From Symsagittifera roscoffensis (taxonomy: Eukaryota; Xenacoelomorpha; Acoela; Convolutidae), in contig NC_087069.1 in NCBI RefSeq assembly GCF_963678635.1, forward strand, positions 43,228,688 to 43,292,687: a stretch of DNA of 64,000 bases, in the 5' to 3' direction. The notes under the pieces are model-generated. The model searched no databases. It was not told the DNA's origin and saw nothing but the letters and a program-made list of their open reading frames with translations. Position 1 is the first letter of the stretch. The number at the start of each line of letters is the position of its first letter. Positions 26,268 through 39,000 of this stretch are shown here, one piece after another. A program made the translations under genes and the position numbers.

Positions 26268-26503
26268 CGGAGATATTTCTCGGTTTACGGTCGCCGGTGG
26301 GCGCGCTAGGCGCGCGTCGCAGCTTGGCGGCGATAACCGGCTCTAATTTTCGTATAGAGTCCTAACCTCTGGTGGCAAGCTCGCAACATGTTGGCGCGAC
26401 TGCGGCAGTCACCATTATTGGCTGAATTGTCTGCATACTTTTGGCTGAGTTGTCTGAATTTCAAATCGGCTGAATTGTCTTTGACCAAATTGTCTGAACG
26501 CGT
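26268..26503. repeat. Half of a fold-back element with (GCTGAATTGTCTG)n arm
   Basis: A GC-rich centre (26290-26400) is followed by four related copies of TGAATTGTCTG at 26419-26500. The centre matches 55880-55945 (AGTCYTAACC, then TGGCAA, CTCGCAACA, then GTTGGCGC or GTGGCGC), so both belong to one family. The left arm would lie in the gap. Confidence 0.5.
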
Positions 26504-26504
26504 T

Positions 26505-26756
26505 AGAAATCGTTCCAAATTGGTTACACGAAGCTTATTTGCCTTTTTTGATTTGTTACAAGAAGCAAAATTTATCTTTTTGTACTTGATATGGCGTGTG
26601 GGGGGATGATTTTCATTAAAAAAATTTCAAATTTTAGAAGATAAAAATTTTATTTTGTTTTTTTTTTCATTTAATTTTTGAATGTTATGACTGCTCCATA
26701 AACCTTAGAAGGCAGTCGGAACATTCAGGGCTTCGCTCTGATACGAGTAATCTTGT
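26505..26756 (+). repeat. Dispersed repeat R1, right half only
   Basis: Matches the second halves of the copies at 37111-37888 and 53371-53915. Shared landmarks are ATCGTTCCAAATTGGTT, GCTTATTTGCC, ATTTGTTAC, TATGGCGTGTGG and a 3' end with a short hairpin (TCAGGGC, TTC loop) followed by GATACGAG and TCTTGT. It abuts the fold-back remnant on its left. Confidence 0.65.
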
Positions 26757-29164
26757 AGTAATCTATTTTTCTATATCAAAAATTAAAAGGAGTCATATTC
26801 GCTTAAAATTTATAATGAGCAGACATTTTCCATTCCGGGAGAGCTTGAATAGTTAAAACAATGACAAACCGTTCAATTTTTTTTCGGTTGCTTTGTCAAA
26901 AAAAAAGATTCGTTCGTTCTAACGAAGAAATATGTACTTAGTTATCATTCGTATTTATTAAAATTACAGGTCTAAAAAAATTAAACGAAGGATTCATAGA
27001 TCAATACCTTCAATCAAGGATGGTTATTGATGTAATTACATACTTTTGTCTGAGGTTCAAAGCTCTAGCAGACAAGAGTTCATCTCCAAAGACCAACAAC
27101 ATCACTTGTGTGCTCTGTAATTTTATTAACGGCTTTTATTCTTAATTCACTTTGACGCCATACACATCAGTTACTGTATTTTAGGAGACAAGACAATTAT
27201 CACTCAAATACAGGCACCACAGAAAACTCCAATCACAGTCAGTCTTTCAAAATACATAGAAAACAAGGATAGTCGGTTGCTGTACAAAAAGTTCCGACCA
27301 AAAAAAACTTGATTTTTTTTGTAAATTATGAGGTTTTTTGTTCGTTCGCTGATGAGCGGATCTGAACGAAAGCCTAGAAAACAAATACGGTCCATCAAAG
27401 ACTATAAAGACCCCATTTTGACAGAATTTTTTAATCAGTCAGCCAAAAATGGAAATAATAGTACAAAGGGGGCCCTTCGGGTGGGCAAAGGGTCAAATCC
27501 CTGAGGGAAGAGGCGTCCGGCCCATCCCTAAATTCGCTGGTGCAGTCGATACTAAGAATACAAATCGAATTTTGTCAACAGTTTTTGATTGAATTAATCG
27601 AAAAGCAAAAAAAAAATCAAACAATTCGTGTATTTATTGTATAAAAAATTCAAACAATTCGTGTATAAAAAAATCAAAAAATTTTTGGCAGGGTTTTGCA
27701 CTTTTTTGTTGTCACAATAGCGATAAAATAAGCTTCAAAAACTAATTTTCCTAGTGTCGGAATAATGTTTTTAGGACCTATTTCCGTATTATTGGCTTGC
27801 GCGTTCGCTATGCTTGGTCGAAGTTAGACCAAAAATCATAAAAGATTCAAAAAGACAAAAAACATCCTAAAAAATCTTTCAAAAGGTTCTAATCACGATT
27901 GCATTAAGAGTTTTTCATGATAAAACGCTCAGCTGCTTCCGGCAATTAGTTTTGGTAAATGATTTTCCAATTTTTTTTTAAAAAAAGAAAGAAAGAAGAA
28001 AAGCAAAAATCTAAGACACGCACGAAAAAAAGTTTTCTCCCACTTTCAGCAGTCGGAAAAAAGCAAATGAGCGTTAGCTGTGCAAGCAGCACAGACAAAT
28101 CCGACCGCAAAATTTATTTATAAAAAAATTTCAAATTGTGTGGTTTTTGCTTAACTGATAAAAGGATCTGAAAGAAATCCTGGAAATTTGGCATTTTTGA
28201 TAGTCAACAACATATAGGCATATTCGACAATAAGTTTCATAAAAAAAAAAGTAGATGATAGAAAAAAGTATTAGAAAAATTCTCAAAAAAAAACTTTTCT
28301 GAAATTATGACTTTTTTGCAGAATATTTTATTAAATTTTAGAAAAATGTTCAGAAAGAGACGCCAAAAAACAAAAAACTTCAAAACTAATATTACTGGAG
28401 AAAAACTAGGTTTTCATACTAGAAATAAAAACATATCACCCTATGAAATGCCTGCTCGGTCACAATTTTTGCTAGAAATTGAAACTAAACCAAAAAAAGT
28501 ATATATATTTTAGACCCATTTCGATTGTTATTTGTGGTATATCAATTTGCGCGGATTTGTTTTTTAAAAGAGAGATCATCAAAAAGAAAAATGCTCCCCA
28601 GAACAAAAAGTAAGCAAGTATCGACGTGTTTTTCAAGAAATTAAACAAACAAATTTTTGAAAACAATTTTTGCTAATATTTGGATCAACCGTACAATTTG
28701 CACCCCAGGTCAATTTAGGGGGGATAAAATATAAGTTTTTCATAAGCTAACTTTGAGAATAGCCTAGATTCGTTCATAGTTTGTCTTAATACTATATGAA
28801 ATTGAATTAAAACGTTATTTTGTGTGAAAATAGCATGCAAATCCAGCATAAGAAATGTAAAAATTTGTTTAGTATTTAATAACTTTCATAATTAATACAT
28901 GCATGAGGAGGGCATTCTACTGTAGATCACTTACGGTGGAGATTACAATGTTGATCCCAAAATTTTATGGTTTTCTTTGGGAAAGGATGGATGAGACAGA
29001 GATATCTCTTCTTAAGGAAATGAACCTAACCCTAGCCAGAGTTATGAGGCTTTAAATCGGTCCAACGCATAAAAGTGACTCTGCAGTCTCAGTTTCACTT
29101 TACTCAGTTACTGTAGACTAAAAAATTTTCCACTGATAATCATAAATTTGTCCTGAGAATAGTC

Positions 29165-29230
29165 ATGTTTGCTAAATTTCAAGTTATTCTAAATGAGCGT
29201 TCGATTTAATTTCGAGTTTCGATTAAAAAT
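29165..29230 (+). repeat. Dispersed repeat, copy 1 (pair with 31013-31080)
   Basis: The stretch TTGCTAAATTTCAAGTTATT and the following TCTAAATGAGCGTTCGATTT recur at 31013-31080 with few changes. The second copy starts about 60 bp after a tRNA-like T-arm, so the pair may be the body of a SINE. Confidence 0.5.
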
Positions 29231-30919
29231 ACTCGAGTTCAGAGAACGAACTTTTTAGTAAAATTTATTAATTTTGAAAAAAAATGGCATCGACCATAGC
29301 TATATTCTTTCAGTGATTTAATCTTGACATAAGGGTACCTTTCAAACGTTAATGAATTCCACTAGATAAAGGAACTCTTCTAACAAGAGTTAAAAGTAAA
29401 ATATCGGGCTAAAATTTGAACTTCCTAATTTTCCCTGATTTTCTTTCATATCTTGATGAAATTTACTTTTTGAATTGGACAAGGGGTAATTTAGGCGCAC
29501 GTTTTCCCGACTTCAAAACTAACATCGGGATAGCTCGGTCCAATTAGAGTATGAGAAATGTGCCTACTATCTTAAGCTTTGAATTCAAAAGTATTGCATC
29601 CTTCAAAAAAAAATCTTTTTTTCTTAACCCATTTTGTCAGAGGTCACATAGAAGGAACAAAAAAAAATTTTTGTGCGCTTGATTAAATCTCAATCAAAAT
29701 AGTAAAACAGGAAATAATTTCAAAATGTAATAGTTACTATATAAGGAAACTGAATCATCTAAGTGAGATTTTTGTTTTTCAAAATTCGTTTTTTCAAAAA
29801 AGTTTCGTATCTTCAAAAAAATCAAAATTTGTTTCCAATAGCATCTTGAAGTTTAAAATTTCATTTTTTTTCCATTATAGGAAGTCCTACTTAAAAAATC
29901 TGCTTTTTAAAAACTTTAAACAACCTGCCATCGGCAATCAAAATTTCTCTCTTTGACCAGAAAATCTTTCCAAACCATTTCTTTGTATAATTTAACCCGG
30001 GGTTACTTTGTTTTTCTTTGTCCTTGTCGGTTGTTATTGTTTGTCTCGGTACCCTAAGGAAAAATAAAACAGCTATTTACGCAGTGTCATTTTCAGTAAA
30101 CGGTGACAAAAAATGTTTACAAAAATGACGACCAAACAACCTTGGAAGTCTCTCTTCTACTACAAACTACAAACCATAACCAGACCATAAATTCTAATCA
30201 ACAGTGGTGCAAAATTGGCCGAAATTTTAATGCTTGGCAGATAAACTTAGTAACTGATTTTTATTATATACTTTACTAAACATTTTTTTTTTCAAAAGTT
30301 TCCTATTCGTAAGTTTGTATTTTGTTTGGACCAAAAATATTAGCTGGCAGTTTAACGTCTACTAAATCTTTTATTAAGTCAAAACAAAATGTCTACTTTT
30401 CTCAAAAAGGACAGTAGGCAGCCAATTATTTCTAGAATGAATTCCAGAATTCCAGAAACCGGAAAAGAATGTAATATTTCCCCATTAGTAGTCATTGCTC
30501 TAAATATTATGTTATTGATTTATTTGGTTGGGTCCTTTTAGTTTCAGAAAAATTGCGAATGAAAAATAATTTATAAAATAGAAAGCACGGATCTAAGATA
30601 TTACAGGAGAGGAAAATTTTCAGTAATGCTTAAAACGTTTTGTCGACTATTTTTTTAGGTCGGCAAAATTGTTTTTCATAAAAAAATTTAAATCAATTTA
30701 AACATCACCAAATATCACTGATTTTCTTACCGCAAAGGAATTGTAACAAACGAGCAAAAAGTTCCGTTTTGGGTTCTTTTTGGAAAGTTTTTATCAAAGA
30801 CTGCGTTTTTTCTACACCAATTCCTCAAATTTAATCTATATTGGCGCCTTGTGAAAACAAAGCATCAATCGGACGAAAACGGATATATTACCATAGTATC
30901 GAAAAGGGGAACTTAGAGG

Positions 30920-31080
30920 CCAGTAGTCAGGGGATCGAATCCCCGCGTCCTAATAATTCTGCAACGGTGATTTTGTAATTTTGTGGTTCAATTCCGATCA
31001 TTATCATTATCATATTTGTTAAATTTCACGTTATTCTAAATGAGCGTTCGATTTATTTCAGAATTTCGATTAAGTTATTC
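30920..31080 (+). mobile_element. Probable degenerate tRNA-derived SINE
   Basis: At about 30930-30947 the sequence CAGGGGATCGAATCCCCG forms a perfect tRNA-like T-arm stem around an ATCGAAT loop and fits a pol III B box. No convincing A box lies 40-50 bp upstream, so it is not a working tRNA. The following 130 bp includes the dispersed body repeat also found at 29165-29230. Confidence 0.4.
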
Positions 31081-32861
31081 AAACTTATGCTAAAATAGGC
31101 TTAAGTACTCGCACTTCATAAAACTGCTTATAATTTTTGTTTTATTTTTTAGTCTGGTAGAACCGATCATTTAAATACACTTTACAAGGGGTGTTCGAAG
31201 GCGTGCGTTTTTCAGCCAATCAGATTGCTTCGAATTACCCGCCGCCAATACCCCACATGACATACAAACTGAGCCCGACGGGACAATATTTCCGCTCTGT
31301 TACATGCACATTTACCATTTCGGAAAGGGTAAAGAAAGGTCGTTATGGGTAAGAAAATCGCCCCGCTTTGTTTTCCCGACTATTCTAACAAAATAGTTTC
31401 CCCCAAAATAGTTTAATTACTTCTTCATTATCGGCGCCAAATCGTGTGATCTAAGAGCATATTTTACCCTTTTGAGATCCGAGTCTGAATTTTAGAGGGT
31501 ATAAACATCCCCTAGCATTTTCTTTTATTTTTCTGAAATAGAAAAGTTCTTTCAATCCTATTAAAAATTCGATACCCTTTTGTTCAAGAAAAACTGAGTT
31601 TTGAGAGCCCTTTAACCTTAGGCTTTTACGTCTTATTTAAATCTTACCTTAGCCCGACTGAATTTTTAAAAAGTCTTTAAAACTGACCAAAAGTCTCGTT
31701 TCCAAAAAAAATACATATGATGGAATATTTCTGCTAAAAACGTACTTCATCAAACATTTTTTCAAAAAGCAATTAACTGATCCTGAAATTGCATTACTTT
31801 CTTTAGGATTTGAAGGACTATTATTTTCTACAAATGATGGCAAACTACTTTCTCAAGTTCATTTCCAACATTGAATTTACTAATTAAGACTCAAATTACC
31901 TAGTTTTTCAGTTATCCCAGCCTAAAATCTCGCCTCCATTCATTTATTTACAAAAAGTAAGAACTCGCCTGACTTCTAGGGCGTATACTTGAAAAAATCT
32001 ACTAAAAAAAGGGAAATTTCCGAGAAAATCGGCTTATTTATTTGGATTTATCGACCAAGTGAACAATATCCCCCCTGATTCAAATTTAATTTTGTCGGTA
32101 ATTTTCCTCAAAGCAATTTGTCCTTCAACTTCGAAAATCTTGCTTATTTTTTCAATTTTATGCAACTTTAATATTCACCGACCAACTAGATTTCACTTTG
32201 AACACAATTTGCGCCGGTTTAAATTTGCATTATAAATTCTAAAGAGCATCTGATTTTGACGGTCTGTGACACTTGAAGTTTACCGGTTGAAAATTAGTCC
32301 CGCTTCATTTTAAAATATCGAATCAATTTCAATATTTCTTCTATCACCATCAACTCTTAGTTTTAATGATGAAATTTCTGTCAACCAATTTGAGCAAACT
32401 TCAGTTCTTGTAAAATACAAATGTTGCAGAATAGTATTCAAATTTCCTGGAAATTTATTTATCTTATACTTTGTCCCACAAATAACTCACGTGAAGATCT
32501 GTAAAATTAAATAGCAATCATTTAATTGTTTTATTTATCTTTCATTCCAATAATTAATTCCAATAATTAATTAAACCGAAACAATTTTTGGAATTTTATA
32601 ATTAAATTGAAAGGAAAAACTACCCAATTGGTTCCAGACCCAAACACCTATCCAGACTCTGGCCCCAGCCCAAAAACGACATCTTGGGGGTGTGTCAAGT
32701 CGAACACAAATCTAACCAGAAAAAAAACAAGACTCCGAAACATAGAGTTCCTGTCTCAATCAATTGGCATCAATAACCCCTAACTCGATTCAAGAACCCT
32801 CTGAACTCATACGCAGTGGCTCCGTTTTCTCTTTCTCTTCAACAAACACGACTCGGCAAGT

Positions 32862-33031
32862 ATGTTTCGGAGACGCTTCTCGGCCAACGGGACTGTGATT
32901 GGACCCTGGTGGGAGGATTCGGAGTTTTCACCCGATGAGTCGCTCATCTTCTACCTATTCGGTGTTGTGTTGTGTGCTGTGATCTGCATAGGTCTAACTG
33001 GAAACTTCATGACTATTGTCATCTTTGCAAG
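32862..33031 (+). CDS. Opsin exon 1 (N-terminus and TM1)
   Basis: Encodes residues 1-56 plus two bases of R57. The ATG is the first in frame after a stop at 32802-32804 and has A at -3. The product starts with an extracellular tail carrying the N9-G-T sequon, then TM1 at about 29-55 with the conserved GN. No usable GT donor keeps TM1 intact; AAG|GCTAGA at 33030-33037 fits the phase of exon 2 and leaves TM1-to-TM2 spacing only one residue shorter than in bovine rhodopsin. Confidence 0.88.
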
Positions 33032-36000
33032 GCTAGATTTTCTTCTTTTTTCATTTTCATCGCCATAATTTCATTTCTTTTTAAAAACCGACTGATGAAG
33101 AACCTGAAGTTAATAACACTTGATGTTACAAAACTTCATGATTAAAATCAACTTCTCAAGGTCAGATCATCATTTTTTATTTTATTTGGTGCTTCATCAA
33201 ATGTTTTAAACCTAAATAGTTCTTTTATTTATGTTAAAGGCTCATTTTGAAAAAAAATTACAATTAAAACATACTACGATAGCAAAATCAAAAGTTTTTA
33301 AGTTTTACAGGGAGAGTCGAAAATTTTGCTTTCTTGTGAGAATGCTATTACGACGAAGATTTTGCCAGAAAACAAATTAACTACAGTGTTTTACGGACAC
33401 ACCCCCAAGCACGTAAAATTTTGACACACCCCCAAGCACGTTGAGTTTTTGAGCTGAAGTTTTTCCATGAATGCTTTCATTAAAATAGAAAAGTGTTGAC
33501 GCAGTTGTTTTGTTTTTAACCAACTGCTGCAAAATAGGTTTGCTTTTAAATGTGTAACATAATTTTCAATCAAAAAATCTCCGTCGTTCACGGCAAAAAA
33601 AACGGTTGCTTAATGGTTAGTTGATCTCCAAAAGCGCTGAAAGATGGTAGCTTCTGGATCAGCGCTTAAACTCTTAGTATTCATTTTCTACTGAATATTC
33701 AGTGCTAAACCACCGGTAAATGCAGTTTATTATATCTATTCAATATTGCATGATTGAACCATAAATCTGCGGTGAAAATAGGTTTGAAATGAACTACAGC
33801 AGATTTATCGATAAGCTTAACAAAACTTTTTTGAAGGTTCAAAATTTCTTCATTTAAAAAACAATTCATCGGAAAAGCGGTTTGATTATACTCAAAAATT
33901 CAGGCTTTTATAAAACGACTTTTTCGATAACTACAAAAGATTTCAAAAAGGCTTTCTTGTAAAGCAGACAATTTAATTTCTGAAACCCACAGACGGATTA
34001 TCATTGATTTCAGACAGTTGCCTAAATATGAATTAAGTCCAAAAGTTTTTTTTTCAGTGTCTCAACATTTTAAGAAATTCGCAAACAAATGGTATCTTCA
34101 TGTGACGGAATTTTAAAAAATGGAAAGTTCTCACTGGTTTAATTCAACCAGTTGCTCTGAATAGAAAGACGCTAGCAAATCATTGACAGACCCCCTAAAT
34201 TAAGCGTAGGTAGATGCAACAAAAGTTTTCTTAATGAAGCCGGCCAAAAAACCTGTATTAAAAAAACTTTTGTTGCATCTCGCTACCCTTTATTTAGGGA
34301 GTGTGTCAATGCTTTGCTAACGTCATTTAATTGAGAGCAATTGCTTGAATGAAACCAGTGAGAAGTTTTCATTTTTTTTAAAAACTTCGTCCCATAATAA
34401 ACATACCACTTGTCTGCGAACTTTTCAAAATACAAGGTTGAGACACTGAAAAAAAATTTTTTGGACTTAATTCATATTTAGGCAGCTGCCTGAAATCAAT
34501 GATAACCCGTCCTTGAGTTTCACAATGTAAATAAACTTTTTTGATGAATCTATTAAAACAATCTGATTGTGAACAAAATTTTTTGAGTAATAAAGGTTTT
34601 ATAAACGTCTCGATGGTTTTTTTCTACTCATGTTTAACTGTTTGACTCATTAAACTCCACACACTATTCGGTTTCATTCATTCAGACCGTCGCTTGTGAT
34701 TGATTAATTGGTGTCGAATCGTTTTTGGTATATGAAATCTTGACAAACTACAAACTTTAGGCTGTTAATTTCAATGTGTCAAAATTTGAGTCATTCATTG
34801 AATAAATAAGACCAATTAGCTTGCCTCAATTCAATTTGGAACGATTATGAGTGCATCATAATCGTTCATTTAGCCAAGCGGAAGCATATTCGCTTGGCAA
34901 TCACAAAGGTTCCGGAGCGATGCCCATACGCTTTCAATTTTTCTAAAATTGGTCTAACTAAAAACCACCGGGGAATATATACTCCTCATTTTCTTCTAAA
35001 GTCGGAACAAAAAGAACTGTTAGCAGGGATAAACCAAACTTTATATGTAGTTGGAATTGATTGACTGAAAATTTTCACGCTTCGGTGCTCTACGTCATAC
35101 ATCCCGGCTTTTTTATAACTCATTTGATCAATTACATCATTCTCAGAAGAAAGTTCAGTTTTAGACAAATTTGTTTCTTCAATTAGTTTCCGAGTTTTAG
35201 TACGTTACCCGCATTGGAGTTTCATGAATAAAAATCGATTATAATTGAGTTTCCATGTCAGTGTCCACAAAACTGAAAACAAATCGATTATAATCAATTA
35301 AAAATGGATTATAAAATTACTTATTTTCGAGGCAACAAAATCATTTCTTCATCCATTATAATCGATTTTTTTCACTTTTTTGGACACTCACAATGAAACT
35401 AAACTTAAATCAATTTTTTTCCACTTTACTGAGACGCGAATTTCAACGCACATAAAGTCTTTTCTACGTTTTCAAATAAAGTTGGTTACGTTGGTTACTT
35501 GTTGTTCAATTGAATTTTTTTCTACCTAACTTTGATATTTTTGTTATTACTCCCCTAGCATTTGCCCATTTAGAACAAACACCCCTCTCCCCCCCAACTG
35601 AACGTGTTCAGGTGGGGGTGTTCGGGTGGGGGAGGGGGTTCAGTTGGGGTGGGTTTAGGTGGGGGTGGGTTTAGGTGGGGGTGGGTTTAGGTGGGGGTGG
35701 GTATAGGTGAGGGGGGGGGGGGGTGGGTTCAGGTGGGGGGTGTGGGTTCAGGTGAGGGGGGGTGTATGTGTGTGTGTGGGTTCAGGTGTAGGGGGTTCAG
35801 GTGGGGGTGGGTTTAGGTGGGGTGGGTTTAGGTGGGGGTGGGTTCAGTTGGGGGTGTGGGTTCAGGTGAGGGGGGGCTCAGGTGGGGAGGGGAGTGTTCA
35901 GGTGGGGGGTTCAGTGGGGGGAGGGGAGCAAAGGGGTAAACGTTAGGGGGATTGAAGGGGAGCAAAGGGGCAAACATTGGGGGGGGGAGCTAAACGGAAT

Positions 36001-39000
36001 GTTTTTGCAATTTGAGTTTAGGTTTTTAAATGCATTAGGCCAGGCCAGGCCGTACACTCGCTTTGCAAAGTTTCCGAATCACTCACTTGATAAATGTTGA
36101 CATTTTTGCAAAGATTTTGCACGCCGCGCGAAACAAAAATAAGGTGGAAAAAAATCCATATTAATGTGATTTCCTACTTAATATAAAATCCATTATAATG
36201 GATCCAAAATGAATTATAATGCATTTTGTTTTGGCGAGAAAAAATGGATTTAAATCCATTTTTAGTCCATTTTTGTTGTCTGAACGTAACATGGGAATCG
36301 GTTATATTTACAACATTAGAGACCACGAAAATCCATTATAATCGATTTGTTTTCACTTTTCTTAAATGCGGATAGGCCGTTTAAACTCGTTGTTCAGAGC
36401 ACTTCACATAATTTAGCGTGATTTTTCCTCCCCGGGTCGAGGTCCCAGACTCATGTCCAGACTTTGAGGATCCTGATTTTGACCAATTCAAAAATAACTC
36501 GTAAGGATCAAGTGTGATGTCAACTTAAAACCCTTCCAGTCAAAAAATGGATCCAAATGCGTTGAATTAGTTGTCTGTGTCGAGAAAAAAGGTCTCTAAT
36601 TTTAGTTTTTCAAACTAAAAGGCAACTTATATTTAACCAGAGACTGAACACTCAAAACAATTATACTGTTTGTTAACTATTGTTAATTACTACTATTGCA
36701 GCTGTTGTCTACATCGACTGGCGACGTTCTAGCAGGAGCAAAAAGGAAATTCCAAAAAATTAATTTATTAAAATATTTTCAAGTTTTTTTCTGAGCACAA
36801 CTATTGTTTTACAGAAAAATAATTATCAACAATTATTACAAAATCATGCAATGTCGAACTTTAATTCACTGCAACAAGAAACCTTAGCTTGGTCTAAGCT
36901 TACCACTTTTGATGCACCTATAATTGCTTTTGCAGAGAGATGCTACGGAAAAAAAACTCTTTTTTTCTAAATGATTCAGTCGAGGCGTTAGGAATACGGG
37001 AGCGTATGTTAATGTCAAAATATTATACTTTCAACTGATAAAGCTAAGCGCGTAACCTTAATTTATGAAGTCTTTGCGTTAGAAATATTTAGTGAGCGGG
37101 TTCAAAGAGATTTGTTATTCCGACTTTAGTAACGAAGGTAACAGAATATTTGTGCTCGGGTGGTTTTTTTTCTTCAACCATATTTCGACTTATTAACTAG
37201 TCATTTTTGACAAAAAAAATTAAATCATCCAAAAAGTATTGTTGTTCTGAGCTTAAACTCAAATAAACATTTCACCTATGATCAATTATTGTAAAGTTAC
37301 GAGGGTTTAACGATAACCATTTTGGTCAATTTGGAACAGTAAACGCGTGATATATTTCGATCTATTAACGCGTAAGCAGAGATTGATTCATCCTTCAAAA
37401 TTGTTCTAAAATGGTTGAAAGAAGCTTATTTGCCATAATTGATTTGTTACTAGGAGCGCAATCTATCACTTTGTACTTTATATGGTGTGTGGAATTTGAT
37501 TAAGTTTTGATTAAGACCATTTATCCACGGGGGAAAGGACCAACACAAGAGCTGTACAGCTCTTCACGGCAAACCGCTGTTGTGCCCCTGTTTTAAAAAC
37601 TACATGCTATTTTTTTTTGGTTTTTTTTTGGGCTGGGTAATGTTGCTTCACCCTCAAGCAACGAGCACGGATCATGGTGGGCCTCGAACATCCGACCGAT
37701 TGAGAGGCGGAGACGTAACCACTTCACCACCGCTCCCCTAATGATGATTCATACAAAAAACTCACTTTTTAAAAAAAACATAATTTATTTTTATTTTATT
37801 ACACTTATTTTATATGTAATTACTGCTCCACAGATCTTAAAAAGCAGTCAGAAATTTCAGGGCTTCGCCCTGATTCGAGTAGCCTTGTTCCTATTAAAAT
37901 TTGTCGTTTTACTTCGTTATTTATCTTACCATCAGATTTTGTTTGATTCCATTGAATGTTTTCTAATGCGAACTCTTGGGAAAGTTTGATGTGCGAAATT
38001 CAGCTGATATCTGCTGTGAACACGCCAACACAAGCATTTTATGAATGCGCTGATGAATGCGCAAAAAAATTATGAATGCGTTTGTATAAATATTCAAAAA
38101 CTTTAATTACTGCGGTTATTGATGCATAGTGTTAAACGCTCACTACAAGGCAACCCGTAAATAATTTTCTAATATGCAGAACTCTGCCGGGAATCAAAAT
38201 GGGTTCAAAGCTGTCAACGTTTTAATGAAACAGAAACCTATCGTGAGACGAAAACTGAACCAAAATCTGTCGTTACGTATTGATTATTTTTTAATATATC
38301 GTCTCAATGATTTCTCTTTTTTATACCATTAAGATACAGAGCATCATGTTTTTTAGGCTCTTGAAACTGATTCATACTTTATTATGGTTTAAAAACATCA
38401 ACTTCAAGCCGGAGGGAAAAGCTTCGCTCTGGGATAAATTTTTGTTTAGTTTTAAAACGAATTATTTTAAAATATATTTATGGCACAATCCAGGGGTCTT
38501 TTCGGTAATACCCCCCCCCCCCACAAAGTGATAAGAAATGAAACTGACATGAAATCAAACAATACCGCATCTCAGATACAAAACCCAAAAGTTTTTGTTT
38601 AACTGCGCATATTTTTTAAAGGTTACTGATTTGGTACATGATTAATACATTATTGATCAGTATTTTTGGCTAGTTTTCATTGTAACTAGTTGATGTTTTG
38701 GCTTTTTTACTGGTCATTGTCATGTATTTAAAATACAGTTTAATTTGCTTTTTTGGTACGTTTTTGCCAGAAAAACAAAAAATTTTTTGGAGGGTAAGCG
38801 TTGGTTTTGAATCGTATAAAGAGAAACAATTAAAATTATACGGGTTGAAAACAAATGCAAAATCTTTCATCAATACATTTTAAACTCCCATATGCTTTTT
38901 CAAAATGATTTTTTTTTAAGATTCAATCAGAATAAAACAAAAACAACACCCTAAAAATTAGCTTTTGAAAAAAAAAGAACATAATATTATTCTCTGTCGT

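Larger units (their letters stand above)
26757..32861. other. Intergenic region upstream of the opsin gene
   Basis: No exon could be supported. It holds a dispersed word at 27262-27290, a doubled CAAACAATTCGTGTAT at 27619-27670, a repeat pair at 29165-29230 and 31013-31080, a tRNA-like T-arm near 30920-30955, and otherwise AT-rich sequence with poly-A and poly-T runs. No clear TATA box or other promoter element was recognised before the first exon. Confidence 0.5.

Noticed and set aside
27345-27375. Hammerhead-ribozyme-like core (CTGATGAG ... CGAAA)
   Set aside because: The two core boxes are present, but stem II between them cannot form more than one pair and no cleavage-site strand or stem III was found. 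A related stretch at 28155-28195 does not keep the core.
27470-27530. GGGTCAAATCCC resembling a tRNA B box
   Set aside because: The word is nearly palindromic by itself, there is no A box at tRNA spacing and no cloverleaf; there is not enough to call a SINE or tRNA.
32690-32861. Core promoter directly upstream of opsin exon 1
   Set aside because: No TATA box, initiator or repeated factor sites could be picked out with any confidence; the transcription start may lie in an upstream untranslated exon.
35707-36100. Glycine/valine/tryptophan-rich reading frames
   Set aside because: They are direct readings of the G-rich minisatellite and not genes.
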